Positions 56,054-64,000 of a stretch of 64,000 nucleotides of DNA are shown here, one piece after another; position 1 is the stretch's first letter; each line of letters begins with the position of its first letter. The stretch spans positions 96,817 through 160,816 of the forward strand of contig JAJYRQ010000002.1 of assembly GCA_021794015.1 (NCBI GenBank). Reading direction: 5' to 3'. The DNA is from Deltaproteobacteria bacterium (lineage in GTDB: Bacteria > Desulfobacterota > Binatia > Binatales > Binataceae). The position numbers and the translations under genes are program-made. Below the pieces are notes generated by a model that worked only from the letters and a program-made list of their open reading frames with translations, ran no database searches and was not told where the DNA came from.

Positions 56054-56138
56054 GGGGCGTGGTGAAAAGGCAAACACGGCGGCCTTGCAAGTTGCTGGGC
56101 TTTCAAGCTTTCGAGGGTTCGAATTCCTCCACGCGCCG
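56054..56138 (+). tRNA. Class II tRNA-like gene of unclear identity (anticodon UGC by folding)
   Basis: An 85-base cloverleaf can be drawn. The acceptor stem is 8 bp (GGGGCGTG with CACGCGCC, one G-G mismatch). The D stem is GTG/CAC with a GG-containing loop, the anticodon stem GCGGC/GTTGC with loop CTTGCAA, the variable arm long and self-pairing (GCTTTCAAGC), and the T arm GAGGG-TTCGAAT-TCCTC. The discriminator is G and no CCA is encoded. A long variable arm is not expected for Ala (UGC) or Cys (GCA if the loop is shifted). The 8/5 shape and G73 recall tRNA-Sec, but UCA is not in the anticodon place. It may be a non-canonical or decayed tRNA. Confidence 0.5.
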
Positions 56139-56510
56139 CATATCCCGAACCAGGGCAAGGACAAGTCGAAAGACTTTAATGTGCGATTTGGGCTGGGGCT
56201 GCGTGCGCCCAAGGCGCAGGGATACAACTTCTCCTATACCTTCCCGCCGTTTCTCAAGGAAGCGTGGCGCGTGCTCGGCCCGGAAGGCCTATTGCTTTGC
56301 AAAATCGCGGACTACGTCCATGACCATCGCTACCAGTGGGCGCATGTGGAGCTGATCGATGCTGCGCAGCGCGTAGGCTTTCAGCCCTGTGACTCCATCG
56401 TCAAAGTCAGGAAGGGACCGATCATCGATCCGAAGTGGAAGGCCGCACACCATACTCGGCGGCAGCATTGTTTCTGGCTGATATTTCGCAAATCCGAGCG
56501 GTGTGAGTAG
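56136..56510 (+). pseudogene. DNA methyltransferase fragment (C-terminal half)
   Basis: From the 3' edge of the tRNA-like gene the frame encodes PHIPNQGKDKSKDFNVRFG and then NFSYTFPPFLKEAWRVLGPEGLLLCKIADYVHDHRYQWAHVELI and VKVRKGPIIDPKWKAAHHTRRQHCFW. This is the late half of a small N4/N6-type DNA methyltransferase; the preceding catalytic DPPY-like motif and cofactor site are missing. Loss of the first half exactly at the tRNA boundary suggests integration or recombination at that site. The open frame to 56046 runs through the tRNA and is not real coding. Confidence 0.75.
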
Positions 56511-56515
56511 CTGGC

Positions 56516-56818
56516 TCAGGGCCGCAGCTCGCGGTCCCATTCCAGCAGCATCATGCAGCGATTAACGGGGAAGGCGCGGATTGAGCAGTTGCCGTCTGAG
56601 CCGTCGAAGTGCGCGTGGAAGACCAAATCGCCAGCCTCGTATACATCGCCCCCGAGGCTCTGGCGACCAGCCCGTCGTGCCACCGGCTGAAAGCTGGCAC
56701 GCTCAAGGAGCCGCAGCGTGTCGACCGGAATTTCCAGCAACTGGTAGTGCAGAAGGCGTGGCTTCCAGACCGCGCGGAGCATCGGGATTAAGTCGTACCT
56801 GCTTGGGTGCTCCATCAC
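56516..56818 (-). pseudogene. Convergent fragment, possibly of a restriction endonuclease
   Basis: About 100 residues, MMEHPSRYDLIPMLRAVWKPRLLHYQLLEIPVDTLRLLERA and then SLGGDVYEAGDLVFHAHFDGSDGNCSIRAFPVNRCMMLLEWDREL. An in-frame TAG lies just upstream at about 56848, and the sequence begins abruptly, so it looks like the C-terminal part of a longer protein. Its position, five bases after and convergent with the methyltransferase fragment, suggests the partner nuclease of a decayed type II restriction-modification system. I do not recognise the family with certainty. Confidence 0.45.
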
Positions 56819-57184
56819 CCGCTGGACGAGAGCATCGGCGGACTACGGCTCCTTTTCGGTGGTGCACAGCTTGGTAATGCTGATCCGGATTTAGTCTCGT
56901 GGCTTTGCCCGTCTCGGTCTTGATCGAGAGCCGCGTCCCCTCTACGAGCAGGTCGTGGGTCGGCTGGTTGCGTGCGCCCGGCTCGAGGGCTGCGGCGTGG
57001 CGCTGCCTTGCGAAGCCTAAGAGCCGGGGCTATACAGCAAGCTGAAGTTACGATGGCTGAGACGCCGGTTCCGGATAGGCCGAGCCGCGCAAAGCCTCGG
57101 CTGGCGAGTGCCGGGCGCCTGCCGCGGGCCGGCGCATGATTAGCGGCGGCCGGGCCGACCCTTCGACTATGCCCAGGGCAGGTC
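56819..57184. other. Decayed accessory DNA without a supported gene
   Basis: Short overlapping frames only. The stretch contains the palindromic repeat at 57160-57179 and leads into an IS110 remnant. Confidence 0.5.
57160..57179. repeat. Dispersed 20-bp palindromic repeat, copy 5
   Basis: CCCTTCGACTATGCCCAGGG, adjacent to the IS110 remnant. Confidence 0.75.
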
Positions 57185-57310
57185 CTGCGCCGCCTGCTCT
57201 ACATGGGCGCGCGCAGCGCCATCCGGGCCAACCCGGTGTTGCGCGCCTACTTTTGGATGGCAGCGGGGACGGAGGGGGACCGCGTCGCGGCGTTGCGCGC
57301 GCGCTGGTCT
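57185..57310 (+). pseudogene. IS110-family transposase remnant
   Basis: The frame LRRLLYMGARSAIRANPVLRAY matches the conserved C-terminal block of IS110 transposases (usually RRALYMAALVAIRHNPVLRAFY). What follows loses similarity after about 57250. Nothing of the N-terminal RuvC-like domain remains. Confidence 0.7.
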
Positions 57311-57341
57311 GCCTGCGCCGCGCGCGGCCTGTCTGCGTGTG

Positions 57342-57370
57342 GGCACGCACAGGCAGGCGCGGCAGGCAGG
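57342..57370. repeat. 29-base repeat, copy 2
   Basis: Identical to 37523-37551. Confidence 0.8.
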
Positions 57371-57396
57371 CCGGGCGAGCTGGCGCAGGGTGGGGC

Positions 57397-58197
57397 TTAG
57401 CGGCCGGTGAAGCGCGGCTTGCGCTTTTCCATGAAGGCGGCGATTCCTTCGCGGGCATCCTCTGAGGGATTGGTTATTTGGACGGCCAAGGCAGCGTCCT
57501 CGAGCGCGTTCTCCAGCGTCATCTCGAGCTGCTTGTAGATCATTCGCTTGGCCAGGCGAATTGCCAGCGGCGCGCCTTCGGCAAGCCTTCTGGCCAGCCG
57601 CTCAACCGCAGGCATCAGCTCCGCGTCCGGAACGACCTCGGTCACCAAGCCCAGTTCCAGGGCGCGCCGCGCGTCGTAGACCTCGGAAAGCAGCGTCATG
57701 CGCAGCGCCGCGCCAACTCCCATGGCGCGGGGGAAAAGGTAGGCGCCGCCCTCGTCGGGCAGCAAGCCCAGCCCGACTGCGGTATCGCCCAGGCGCGCGC
57801 TTTCGGCGGCGACCCGGAAGTCGCAGCAGAGCGCCAGGGTGAGACCGCCGGCCACCGCCGGCCCGTTGACGGCGGCAATCACCGGCTTGTCGAGTCGGCG
57901 CAGGGAGAGCACAAGCTGGTGAAAATGCTCACGCATCTCGAGCAGGTGGGCCATCGGATGGCCGGAAAAAGGAGAACGCGCCAGCTCCTCGGCGCTCACG
58001 TCGCCGCCGGCGCAAAAGGCGCGGCCCGCGCCGGTGACAACCAGGACCCGCGCGGCCTCGTCGCGCCGCATGACATCGACCGCGTCGACCAGTTCGCGCA
58101 CCATCGCGGGCGTGTAGGCGTTTAGCCGGTGCGGGCGGTTGAGCGTGATGCGCGCGATGCCTTGGGCGCAGTCGTGAACGATGCTGCTGTAAGCCAT
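57397..58197 (-). CDS. Enoyl-CoA hydratase/isomerase family protein
   Basis: A 266-residue crotonase with GRAFCAGGDVSAEELARSPF and the oxyanion-hole block VIAAVNGPAVAGGLTLALCCDFRVA; ARLGDTAVGLGLLPDEGGAYLFPRAMG follows. The LPDEGG segment places an acidic pair near the catalytic site, as in many 2-(1,2-epoxycyclohexyl)acetyl-CoA isomerase- or hydratase-type enzymes. It lies 30 bases downstream of a second crotonase gene on the same strand, so both are probably one transcript. Confidence 0.9.
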   Translation of the reverse strand: MAYSSIVHDCAQGIARITLNRPHRLNAYTPAMVRELVDAVDVMRRDEAARVLVVTGAGRAFCAGGDVSAEELARSPFSGHPMAHLLEMREHFHQLVLSLRRLDKPVIAAVNGPAVAGGLTLALCCDFRVAAESARLGDTAVGLGLLPDEGGAYLFPRAMGVGAALRMTLLSEVYDARRALELGLVTEVVPDAELMPAVERLARRLAEGAPLAIRLAKRMIYKQLEMTLENALEDAALAVQITNPSEDAREGIAAFMEKRKPRFTGR

Positions 58198-58227
58198 GGC
58201 GGAATCTCTGCCTCCCGGCGCGGCCGC

Positions 58228-59031
58228 TCAGCGCCCGGTAAAACGCGGTGCGCGCTTCTCCAGGAAAGCGCGCACCGCCTCCCTGTGGTCCTCGCTAAGG
58301 CCGGTGAGCGTCTGGCCGAGCGCCTCGCGCTCGAGCAGCGCGCGAAGATCGCTGGTCAGCGCCGCGTTGAGGTTGGCCTTCATGTAGGCATAGGCGACCC
58401 GCGGGCCGCCGGCTATGCGGCAGGCGAGCGCCTCGACTTCGGCCTCGAGCGAGGTCGCCGGCACCACGCGGTTGACGATCCCGAGGGCAAGCGCCTGCGC
58501 GGCGTCGATCATCTCCGCCAGGAAGTAAAGCTCGCGCGCCTTGCCGGTGCCGACCAGCCGGGTGAGCGTCCAGCTACCGCCGAAGTCGCCCGAGTAGCCG
58601 ACCCGCGCAAAGCCGGTACCCAGCCGCGCCGTATCGGCGGCAATCCTAAGGTCGCAGGCAAGCGCAAGGCTGAGCCCCGCGCCCACCGCGGGTCCGTTGA
58701 GCGCGGCGATGGTGACCTTAGGCATTTCATGAAGCAGCAGCGAGGATTCCTCGAGGCCGCGCAGCCGGGCGGCCTGCTGCTCGATGGCCGGGCGCGCAGC
58801 CTCCTGCCGGGCGCGTTCGTTCATGTGGGTGATGTCGCCGCCGGCGCAAAACGCGCGCCCGGCGCCGCGCATCACCACAGCGCCTACGCCATGGTCGCGC
58901 GCCGCCTCGCTCAACTCCACGACCAGCCCGGCCAGCATCGGCTCGCTAAGCGCGTTGAGTTTTTCCGGGCGGTTCAGCGTGAGGTAAAGCACGCCGTCGC
59001 GGCGCTCGGTGAGTAAATCTTCGGCAGCCAT
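58228..59031 (-). CDS. Enoyl-CoA hydratase/isomerase family protein
   Basis: A 267-residue crotonase, first in the two-gene set. It has GRAFCAGGDITHMNERARQ, VTIAALNGPAVGAGLSLALACDLRIAA and ARLGTGFARVGYSGDFGGSWTLTRLVG. The usual hydratase Glu positions are replaced (SGDFGG), suggesting isomerase-type or other crotonase activity. It shares the C-terminal FLEKRAPRFTGR ending with its neighbour and with the gene at 44638-45459, so the three may be paralogues. Confidence 0.9.
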   Translation of the reverse strand: MAAEDLLTERRDGVLYLTLNRPEKLNALSEPMLAGLVVELSEAARDHGVGAVVMRGAGRAFCAGGDITHMNERARQEAARPAIEQQAARLRGLEESSLLLHEMPKVTIAALNGPAVGAGLSLALACDLRIAADTARLGTGFARVGYSGDFGGSWTLTRLVGTGKARELYFLAEMIDAAQALALGIVNRVVPATSLEAEVEALACRIAGGPRVAYAYMKANLNAALTSDLRALLEREALGQTLTGLSEDHREAVRAFLEKRAPRFTGR

Positions 59032-59247
59032 CGGGCAACCTCCTTCGCGCGCAACGCTTGTTTGCGCGCCGCGGGCGCGCGGGTCTACCCTACGATGCGG
59101 CGGCGGGGCCTCGGTGGCAAGAGCCCGCGCCTACCTGCACCGGCCGAGCTGCTGGCCTTCGAGCATATGGGCCGGGGCCGCACTCGATGGGCGCCCAGGG
59201 GCTTGCGCCGGGAAACGGCGCGCAAGCCCGCTCGGCCCGCGCCGGGT

Positions 59248-60120
59248 TCAAAACGGCGCCCCGCCGAGCAGCAGCTTTTCCAGTTGCTCCGGGCCAAGCC
59301 GCAGCCCCACGTGGAACGGGCCGAACTCGGCGTAAAGCGCGCTCGATTCGTCAAACCGCATCTCGTAAATCATCCGCTTGAAAACCAGCGGGTCGTCGGC
59401 AAAAAGGTCAACGCCCCATTCCCAGTCGTCAAGGCCGGTCGACCCGGAGATAATCTGGACGACGCGATCGCCGTAGCGACGGCCGATAAGCCCGTGGTCG
59501 TGCATCAACCGGCGGCGCTCGTCGAACCCGAGGCGGTACCAATTGGCGCCGGGCGCGCGTTTTTTGTTCATCGGGTAGAAGCAAAGGCAGCGCCGCTCGG
59601 GGATGAGCGGGTAGAGGCGGCGGGCGAATTTCTCCTTGACTCGGGACAGCTCCTGTTCGAGCGCCTGCGCCCAGGGCGCCGAACCCGGCTTGATCCCCTG
59701 CTCGCGGAGCCTGGCGTCGATGACCGGCGTCAGTTCGTAAAGGCCGATCTCGACCACCGAGAGGTAGGAACCGCGTGGCGAGAGGAAACCGGCAAGTCGC
59801 AGGCCCGCCAGTTCAAGTTGGGCCTGGGCCAGCTCCTCAACGCTCGGCCGCAAGTGCACCCATATGAGATCGCCTTTATGACCCAGCTCGAAAAAAACCG
59901 CGCTGCAACCGCCGCGCCGTGTCTCCATGCCGGCCAGCGCCTGGCGCGCCTCGGCGGCCAGCGCCGCGTGCTGGCCGGGCGCAAGCGCCCGCAGTCGCTC
60001 GCGCTCGAGGCTGTGCATCTGATGCAGTACGAAGGCGCCTTCCAGCGTGTACGGGGCCTGCGGCTCGGCGGGCTCTTCCCGCTCGATGCGGGTGCCGCTT
60101 AAGTCTTGCTGCTCTGCCAT
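59248..60120 (-). CDS. hemQ: Coproheme decarboxylase HemQ (chlorite dismutase family)
   Basis: The 290-residue protein fits HemQ/ChdC, which turns coproheme into heme b in the last step of the coproporphyrin-dependent pathway. The second ferredoxin-like half holds the catalytic Tyr182 in CFYPMNKKR and the proximal heme His209 in RLMHDHGLIGRRYG. The distal Arg of true chlorite dismutases is not evident, and FFELGHKGDLIWVHLRPS is typical of the HemQ side. The ATG at 60120 is chosen by family start. Finding it in a presumably diderm lineage is noteworthy. Confidence 0.88.
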   Translation of the reverse strand: MAEQQDLSGTRIEREEPAEPQAPYTLEGAFVLHQMHSLERERLRALAPGQHAALAAEARQALAGMETRRGGCSAVFFELGHKGDLIWVHLRPSVEELAQAQLELAGLRLAGFLSPRGSYLSVVEIGLYELTPVIDARLREQGIKPGSAPWAQALEQELSRVKEKFARRLYPLIPERRCLCFYPMNKKRAPGANWYRLGFDERRRLMHDHGLIGRRYGDRVVQIISGSTGLDDWEWGVDLFADDPLVFKRMIYEMRFDESSALYAEFGPFHVGLRLGPEQLEKLLLGGAPF

Positions 60121-60175
60121 ACCTGATCGCCTTGAGCGCTTTTCGCGCGGATAAACTATAGCCATCGCCGCCTGC

Positions 60176-61714
60176 TCAGGCAAAGATACCTTCAAAGCCG
60201 GCGATTCGCCCGAGCGCGTCGAGATTCAGATGCGTGCCGACAAGCTCGGCCAACCGGCGATACTCGTCGGCTCGCGAGGCGGACGCCGGCGCACCCGGCC
60301 GGCGGACCGTGGCCCTGCCGGCGCAAAGCGCGTTGAGAAAAGCCGCGCGCAGCGGCCGGTTCTCGAACAGCCCGTGGAGCATCGTGCCCACGATCGTTCC
60401 CGCGGCCCCGATCGCGCCGTCGGCGAGCTCTACGGCTGCGCCGTTGCGGCTTATGATGGAAAAGGGCGCGGCGAAGGCGCCGCCCGGCAAGACGCTCCCC
60501 ATGTGTATTTCATAGCCGTCGAGCAGGGTCTCGCCGCCGAGGTCGCCGGTCAGAAACGACGGCGTTGCAACGCGCGCCAGGACCCGGGCCGTGACCTTGG
60601 TCGGGGCAAAGCGGGTCGTTATCGGGAGCAGTCCCAGACCGGGAGCGCGCGCTACGGCCGATTCCACGCCGGCCGGGTCCTCGATCGAACGGCCGAGCAT
60701 CTGGCATCCCCCGCACACGCCGAGTACGCGCCGGCCCTCGCTTGCCCGGCGCGCGATCGCTGCGGCCATCCCCGTTTGCTTAAGCCAGTCGAGGTCAGCC
60801 ACCGTGCTCTTGGTCCCGGGCAGCACAACCAGGTCTGCCCCGTCCAGTTCGGCGGCGCTTTCGGCGAAGCGCAGCGCCACGTCCGGTTCATGCTCCAGCG
60901 GCAGAAAGTCGTCGTAGTTGGAAATATGCGGCAGCCGGACCACCGCGATGGTGACATCGGCGCCGTGTTTCGGCGCTTGGGCGCGTCGGTCCTCCAGACC
61001 GAGCGAGTCTTCGTCCGCGATGTTGAGCCCCGCCAGGTAGGGCACGACCCCCAACACCGGTCGGCCAAAGCGCGTCTGCAGGAATTCCAGTCCTGGAGTG
61101 AGCAGCGCCTGGTCGCCCCGGAACTTGTTGATTAGGAAAGCTGCCACGCGGGCGCGATCCTCGGCGGCCAGAAGCTCCATGGTCCCGACGATTTGCGCAA
61201 AGACGCCTCCGCGGTCGATGTCGGCTGCCAGGATGACCGGCGCGCCGCTTAGCCGTGCGACGAACATGTTGACCACGTCGAAATCGATGTTGATCTCGGC
61301 GGGACTGCCGGCACCCTCGATAATCACGAGATCGTAGGCCCGCCGCAGCTTGTCCAGGCTTGAGCTCACTACCCGTTCGAGTTCGGGCTTAAGACCTCGG
61401 TACTCGGTGAAGGTCATGGTTGCGATCGGCTTGCCCAGCATCACCACCTGCGAGCGCAGGTTGCCCTCGGGTTTGAGCAGGATCGGGTTCATCTCGACCG
61501 CCGGCTCAAGCCCGGCCGCCTCGGCCTGAACGGCCTGAGCGCGTCCGATTTCCCGGCCCTCGGGCGTGACGGCCGAGTTGAGCGCCATGTTTTGCGCCTT
61601 GAAGGGAGCGACGCGCAGGCCCCGGTGGTGGAAAAGGCTGCAAAGCGCCGTCACGAGCAGGCTCTTACCAACCGAGGAGGCGGTGCCCTGCACCATTAGC
61701 GTTCGTCCCTTCAC
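60176..61714 (-). CDS. cobQ: Cobyric acid synthase
   Basis: This 512-residue glutamine-dependent enzyme amidates adenosyl-cobyrinic acid diamide during cobalamin synthesis. The N-terminal ATPase part begins LMVQGTASSVGKSLLVTALC (P-loop), followed by KAQNMALNSAVTPEG, VIIEGAGSPAEINI and AADIDRGGVFAQIVGT. The C-terminal glutaminase-like part has LPGTKSTVADLDWL, the Cys in GVCGGCQMLG and the His in MLHGLFEN. It supports the B12-dependent mutase of this window. No cobalamin riboswitch is seen upstream. Confidence 0.94.
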   Translation of the reverse strand: MKGRTLMVQGTASSVGKSLLVTALCSLFHHRGLRVAPFKAQNMALNSAVTPEGREIGRAQAVQAEAAGLEPAVEMNPILLKPEGNLRSQVVMLGKPIATMTFTEYRGLKPELERVVSSSLDKLRRAYDLVIIEGAGSPAEINIDFDVVNMFVARLSGAPVILAADIDRGGVFAQIVGTMELLAAEDRARVAAFLINKFRGDQALLTPGLEFLQTRFGRPVLGVVPYLAGLNIADEDSLGLEDRRAQAPKHGADVTIAVVRLPHISNYDDFLPLEHEPDVALRFAESAAELDGADLVVLPGTKSTVADLDWLKQTGMAAAIARRASEGRRVLGVCGGCQMLGRSIEDPAGVESAVARAPGLGLLPITTRFAPTKVTARVLARVATPSFLTGDLGGETLLDGYEIHMGSVLPGGAFAAPFSIISRNGAAVELADGAIGAAGTIVGTMLHGLFENRPLRAAFLNALCAGRATVRRPGAPASASRADEYRRLAELVGTHLNLDALGRIAGFEGIFA

Positions 61715-61813
61715 GGCCGGTTGCTCTCCCGTATGCGAGCTGCAGCGCGTGCCGCCCGCAAGGGGCAGGCCCGAGCTGCGGCGCGCCGGCTTATGGCAGC
61801 TCTCGCGCCGGTG

Positions 61814-62740
61814 CTAGGCCGACGCGCGGCTGCGGCGCAATTCATAGACCCGCAGGTGCGTGCATGCGATCGGCAAAAGCGTGGTGCTGACGCCCAGCTC
61901 GCGGGCGCGCTTGAGCAGGTCGCCCAGGATATGCTCCCCTTCGGTCGGCCCGGTGCGCTCGATGTCGCGCAGCATCGAGGCGGTGAAAGTCGCGCCGGGC
62001 TGCGTCAGCAGGGCCCGAGTTTGCGCCAGCCGGCCCTCAGGGATGGGGTAGCCGGAGCGCGCGGCGATTCTGGCGCACTCGTCGAGCAGCGTTTCGGTCA
62101 GCTCCCGGCCCTGGGCGGCAACGATATCACCGACGCTGCCGCGCATCAGGCAGGTCATCCCGGCCAGGGCTGCCAGCATCACCCATTTCTCCCACGCGTC
62201 GAGCATCAGGTTCTCCGAGTAGCGCACGTCGGACCTGATACGCCCCAGGACCGAGTGGAGTGCGTCGCAGCGCGCCGACCGTCCGCCGCGCCGCTCGCCG
62301 AAGGTGATGCTGTTGATCGGGAGAAGCTGCTGAATTTCGCCCGACGGCGCCAGGGTCGCGGCCAGATGGCAGAAACCGCCCAGGACCCGGCCCTCGCCGA
62401 AGCGCTCGTCCAGAGCGCGATAGTGGGCGAGGCCGTTCAGCAGCGGCAGTACCGTTGAGCCGGGTCCGACCGCAGCAGCAACCGCCTCGATTGCCGGCAG
62501 CAGGTCGTAGGCCTTGCACGATAGAATGACCACGTCGTAAGAATCACCCGGCTCGGCGCGTACGATAACGTTTACGGGTATCCGCAAAGTGCCCTGCGGA
62601 CCCGATAAGACCAGCCCGCCCGCCTTGAGCTGGGCGGCCCTGCGCTCGCGAACCAGGAAGGTCACGTCCGCGCCCGCCTCAACCAGGCGCGCGCCGAAGA
62701 ACCCTCCCGTGGCGCCCGCCCCCAGGATGAGAAAACGCAT
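61814..62740 (-). CDS. panE: 2-dehydropantoate 2-reductase
   Basis: The 308-residue NADPH-dependent enzyme makes pantoate for CoA synthesis. It starts with the Rossmann motif FLILGAGATGGFFGARL, contains VILSCKAYDL with a likely catalytic-region Lys, LLNGLAHYRALDERFG, and the C-terminal helical domain with WEKWVMLAALAGMTCLM. Many paralogues of the ketopantoate reductase family exist, so a related activity is possible. It is a single gene upstream of cobQ on the same strand, with a 99-base gap. Confidence 0.88.
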   Translation of the reverse strand: MRFLILGAGATGGFFGARLVEAGADVTFLVRERRAAQLKAGGLVLSGPQGTLRIPVNVIVRAEPGDSYDVVILSCKAYDLLPAIEAVAAAVGPGSTVLPLLNGLAHYRALDERFGEGRVLGGFCHLAATLAPSGEIQQLLPINSITFGERRGGRSARCDALHSVLGRIRSDVRYSENLMLDAWEKWVMLAALAGMTCLMRGSVGDIVAAQGRELTETLLDECARIAARSGYPIPEGRLAQTRALLTQPGATFTASMLRDIERTGPTEGEHILGDLLKRARELGVSTTLLPIACTHLRVYELRRSRASA

Positions 62741-63012
62741 CCCGTTGTCTCCTGTTCTTTTGCCCGGCCGGCCCGCTATGGCGAAGGCGCTTGCCGGGGT
62801 TAGGCATGCCTGGGATTATCCCCCTGCGGCGGGCGCGCTGTCGATAAACGCGAAGTTTTGGCAGCCTGCCTCAGCGGGCGCCGGGCGCACAGCGCCGGTT
62901 GCAGCGGGCGCCCCGCGCCCCGATAATTTAGCAGACTTGGCGACTTGGCCGGCATCGGCCGGGCAAGCTTCGGCCGACAGGGCCGCTCTCCCTTTCGGCG
63001 CATAGGTTTACC

Positions 63013-63780
63013 GTGGCTCGGGAACAGTCAGCACAACGCTGGGACCCGGAGGGCTACCTCCGTAACGCCGGTTTTGTAGCCGCGCTGGGCGAACCGGTAC
63101 TGGCATTGCTGGCGCCCCGGCGAGGGGAGCGCGTGCTCGACCTGGGATGCGGCGAGGGGCTGCTCGCAGCAAGAATGGCTGCCGCGGGGATCGACGTCGT
63201 TGCCGTGGACGCCTCGGCGGCGATGGTCGAGGCAGCGCGCCGGCGCGGAATTGCTGCCGAGCTTATGGATGCGCGAGAACTTTCCTTTGACGCCGAGTTC
63301 GACGCCGTTTTCTCCAACGCGGTTCTGCACTGGGTGCGCCCGCCCGAGGCGGCGATCGCCGGGGTCAGGCGGGCGCTTAAGCCCGGCGGCCGTTTCGTCG
63401 GTGAGTTCGGCGGCCACGGCAACGTGGCGGCGATCCTGGTGGCCCTGCTTGCGGTGCTCAGCCGGCGCGCAATCAACGCCGCCGCGCACCGTCCGTGGTA
63501 CTTTCCGACCGCACGGGAGTATCGCGGCCGTCTCGAGCGGGCCGGCTTCGCGGTGGAATACATCGAGCTCATCCCAAGGCCGGTTGTCCTTCCCACCGGG
63601 ATCGAGGGCTGGCTGGAGACGTTTGCCGGTCCGATGCTGGCGCTGGCGGGCGGCGAGCAGAAGGCGGCGCGGGCCGAGGTGGTCGAGCTCTTGCGGCCGG
63701 CGCTTTGCGACCGCGACGGCAACTGGACGGCCGACTACGTGCGGCTGCGTTTTTGCGCCCGCCTGCCTGAAAAGCGGTAA
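63013..63780 (+). CDS. Class I SAM-dependent methyltransferase
   Basis: The 255-residue protein has motif I ERVLDLGCGEGLLAARMA, the acidic VVAVDASAAMVEAAR at the second strand, and FDAVFSNAVLHWVRPPEAAIAGVRRALKPGGRFVGEFGG. It resembles trans-aconitate methyltransferase-type enzymes, but the substrate is unknown. It starts at GTG with little ribosome-binding sequence. It stands alone between the panE gene (divergent) and a repeat region. Confidence 0.85.
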   Translation: MAREQSAQRWDPEGYLRNAGFVAALGEPVLALLAPRRGERVLDLGCGEGLLAARMAAAGIDVVAVDASAAMVEAARRRGIAAELMDARELSFDAEFDAVFSNAVLHWVRPPEAAIAGVRRALKPGGRFVGEFGGHGNVAAILVALLAVLSRRAINAAAHRPWYFPTAREYRGRLERAGFAVEYIELIPRPVVLPTGIEGWLETFAGPMLALAGGEQKAARAEVVELLRPALCDRDGNWTADYVRLRFCARLPEKR

Positions 63781-64000
63781 CCCGCGGCGCAGGCAGGCCA
63801 ACGGGAGCGCAGCGCCAGGATGCCCGGTGCGCCTTCTTCTTTCCCTCTCCCCTTGGGGGGAGAGGGGAGGGTGAGGGGGGCCGCTGGCGCCACCTCGAGC
63901 CTCTGGATGCGTCCCCCCTCTCCTTGATCCTCTCCCCCGTTGGGGGAGAGGAATCAGGAAAAGGGGATGCGCGACGCGTCTCCCTGCCGCGATGCAACGG
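63781..64000. other. Intergenic end region with hairpin repeats
   Basis: No gene is seen up to the window edge. A hairpin CCCTCTCCCCTTGGGGGGAG lies at about 63843-63862, and the inverted 56-base copy follows at 63909-63964. Confidence 0.6.
63909..63964. repeat. 56-base hairpin repeat, copy 2 (inverted)
   Basis: Reverse complement of 37315-37370 with only two loop bases different, about 26.5 kb away. Confidence 0.85.

Noticed and set aside
56046..56132. Coding sequence continuing upstream from the methyltransferase fragment
   Set aside because: This part of the frame is the tRNA-like gene read as protein; similarity to methyltransferases starts only at the tRNA 3' edge.
56054..56138. The tRNA-like gene as tRNA-Sec (selC)
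   Set aside because: The 8/5 shape and G discriminator are suggestive, but UCA cannot be placed in a 7-base anticodon loop with a stem, and the D stem is not the long type.
61715..61813. Cobalamin riboswitch upstream of cobQ
   Set aside because: The gap is only 99 bases and no B12-box-like sequence or suitable fold was seen.

Overview
The window is high-GC bacterial chromosome with tight gene packing and many 4-base ATGA/GTGA start-stop overlaps. Its mix of acyl-CoA enzymes, MaoC dehydratases, F420/LLM-type oxidoreductases, a P450, propionyl-CoA carboxylase with B12-dependent mutase, HemQ and cobyric acid synthase suggests an uncultivated soil or sediment lineage such as Binatota or another former deltaproteobacterial group. 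This placement is inferred from gene content; no rRNA or marker phylogeny was available.

Layout. 182-2691 is a coupled pair: a DUF4143 ATPase and an AlbA_2 (Schlafen-like) protein. 2713-6645 holds a secreted phosphodiesterase and the SppA protease. 6756-10597 is an SbcCD-like nuclease pair. 10598-12773 is accessory DNA with an IS1380 remnant, a ribbon-helix-helix regulator and a small membrane protein. 12774-32754 is mostly core: a CitE-like lyase, an LLM oxidoreductase, an ECF sigma factor coupled to a DNA-alkylation repair protein, topA-dprA, an IclR/MaoC/acyl-CoA ligase catabolic cluster, pyrF, recN-nadK, nfo-trpS and a DUF302 protein.

32755-39900 is an island. An IS1595-family element with a passenger membrane-protein gene has split a DUF3800 gene, whose two halves can be rejoined in frame. 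Next come a CGNR-type zinc-finger protein, a block of dispersed repeats, and a coupled AlbA_2/ATPase plus ParA pair whose junction is made of a mobile 20-bp repeat.

39963-54328 is metabolic: an SDR, miaB, small membrane proteins, an F420 oxidoreductase, an enoyl-CoA hydratase, a P450, an MFS transporter, a three-subunit propionyl-CoA carboxylase and methylmalonyl-CoA mutase. 54451-57400 is the most unusual part: a pyruvoyl-dependent arginine decarboxylase; a SelW-like selenoprotein gene (55088-55390) with an in-frame UGA in a CxxU motif and a SECIS-like hairpin; a winged-helix-like gene behind a palindromic operator; a class II tRNA-like gene; a truncated DNA methyltransferase with a possible partner restriction-enzyme fragment; and an IS110 remnant. 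57397-63780 carries two enoyl-CoA hydratases, hemQ, cobyric acid synthase, a ketopantoate reductase and a methyltransferase. Cobyric acid synthase contributes to the cobalamin that the mutase needs.

Dispersed palindromic repeats occur in the intergenic accessory DNA and are shared between distant parts of the window. The selenoprotein is the strongest find; the coupled AlbA_2/ParA pair, the sigma factor-alkyltransferase pair and the cargo-carrying IS are the next most interesting.
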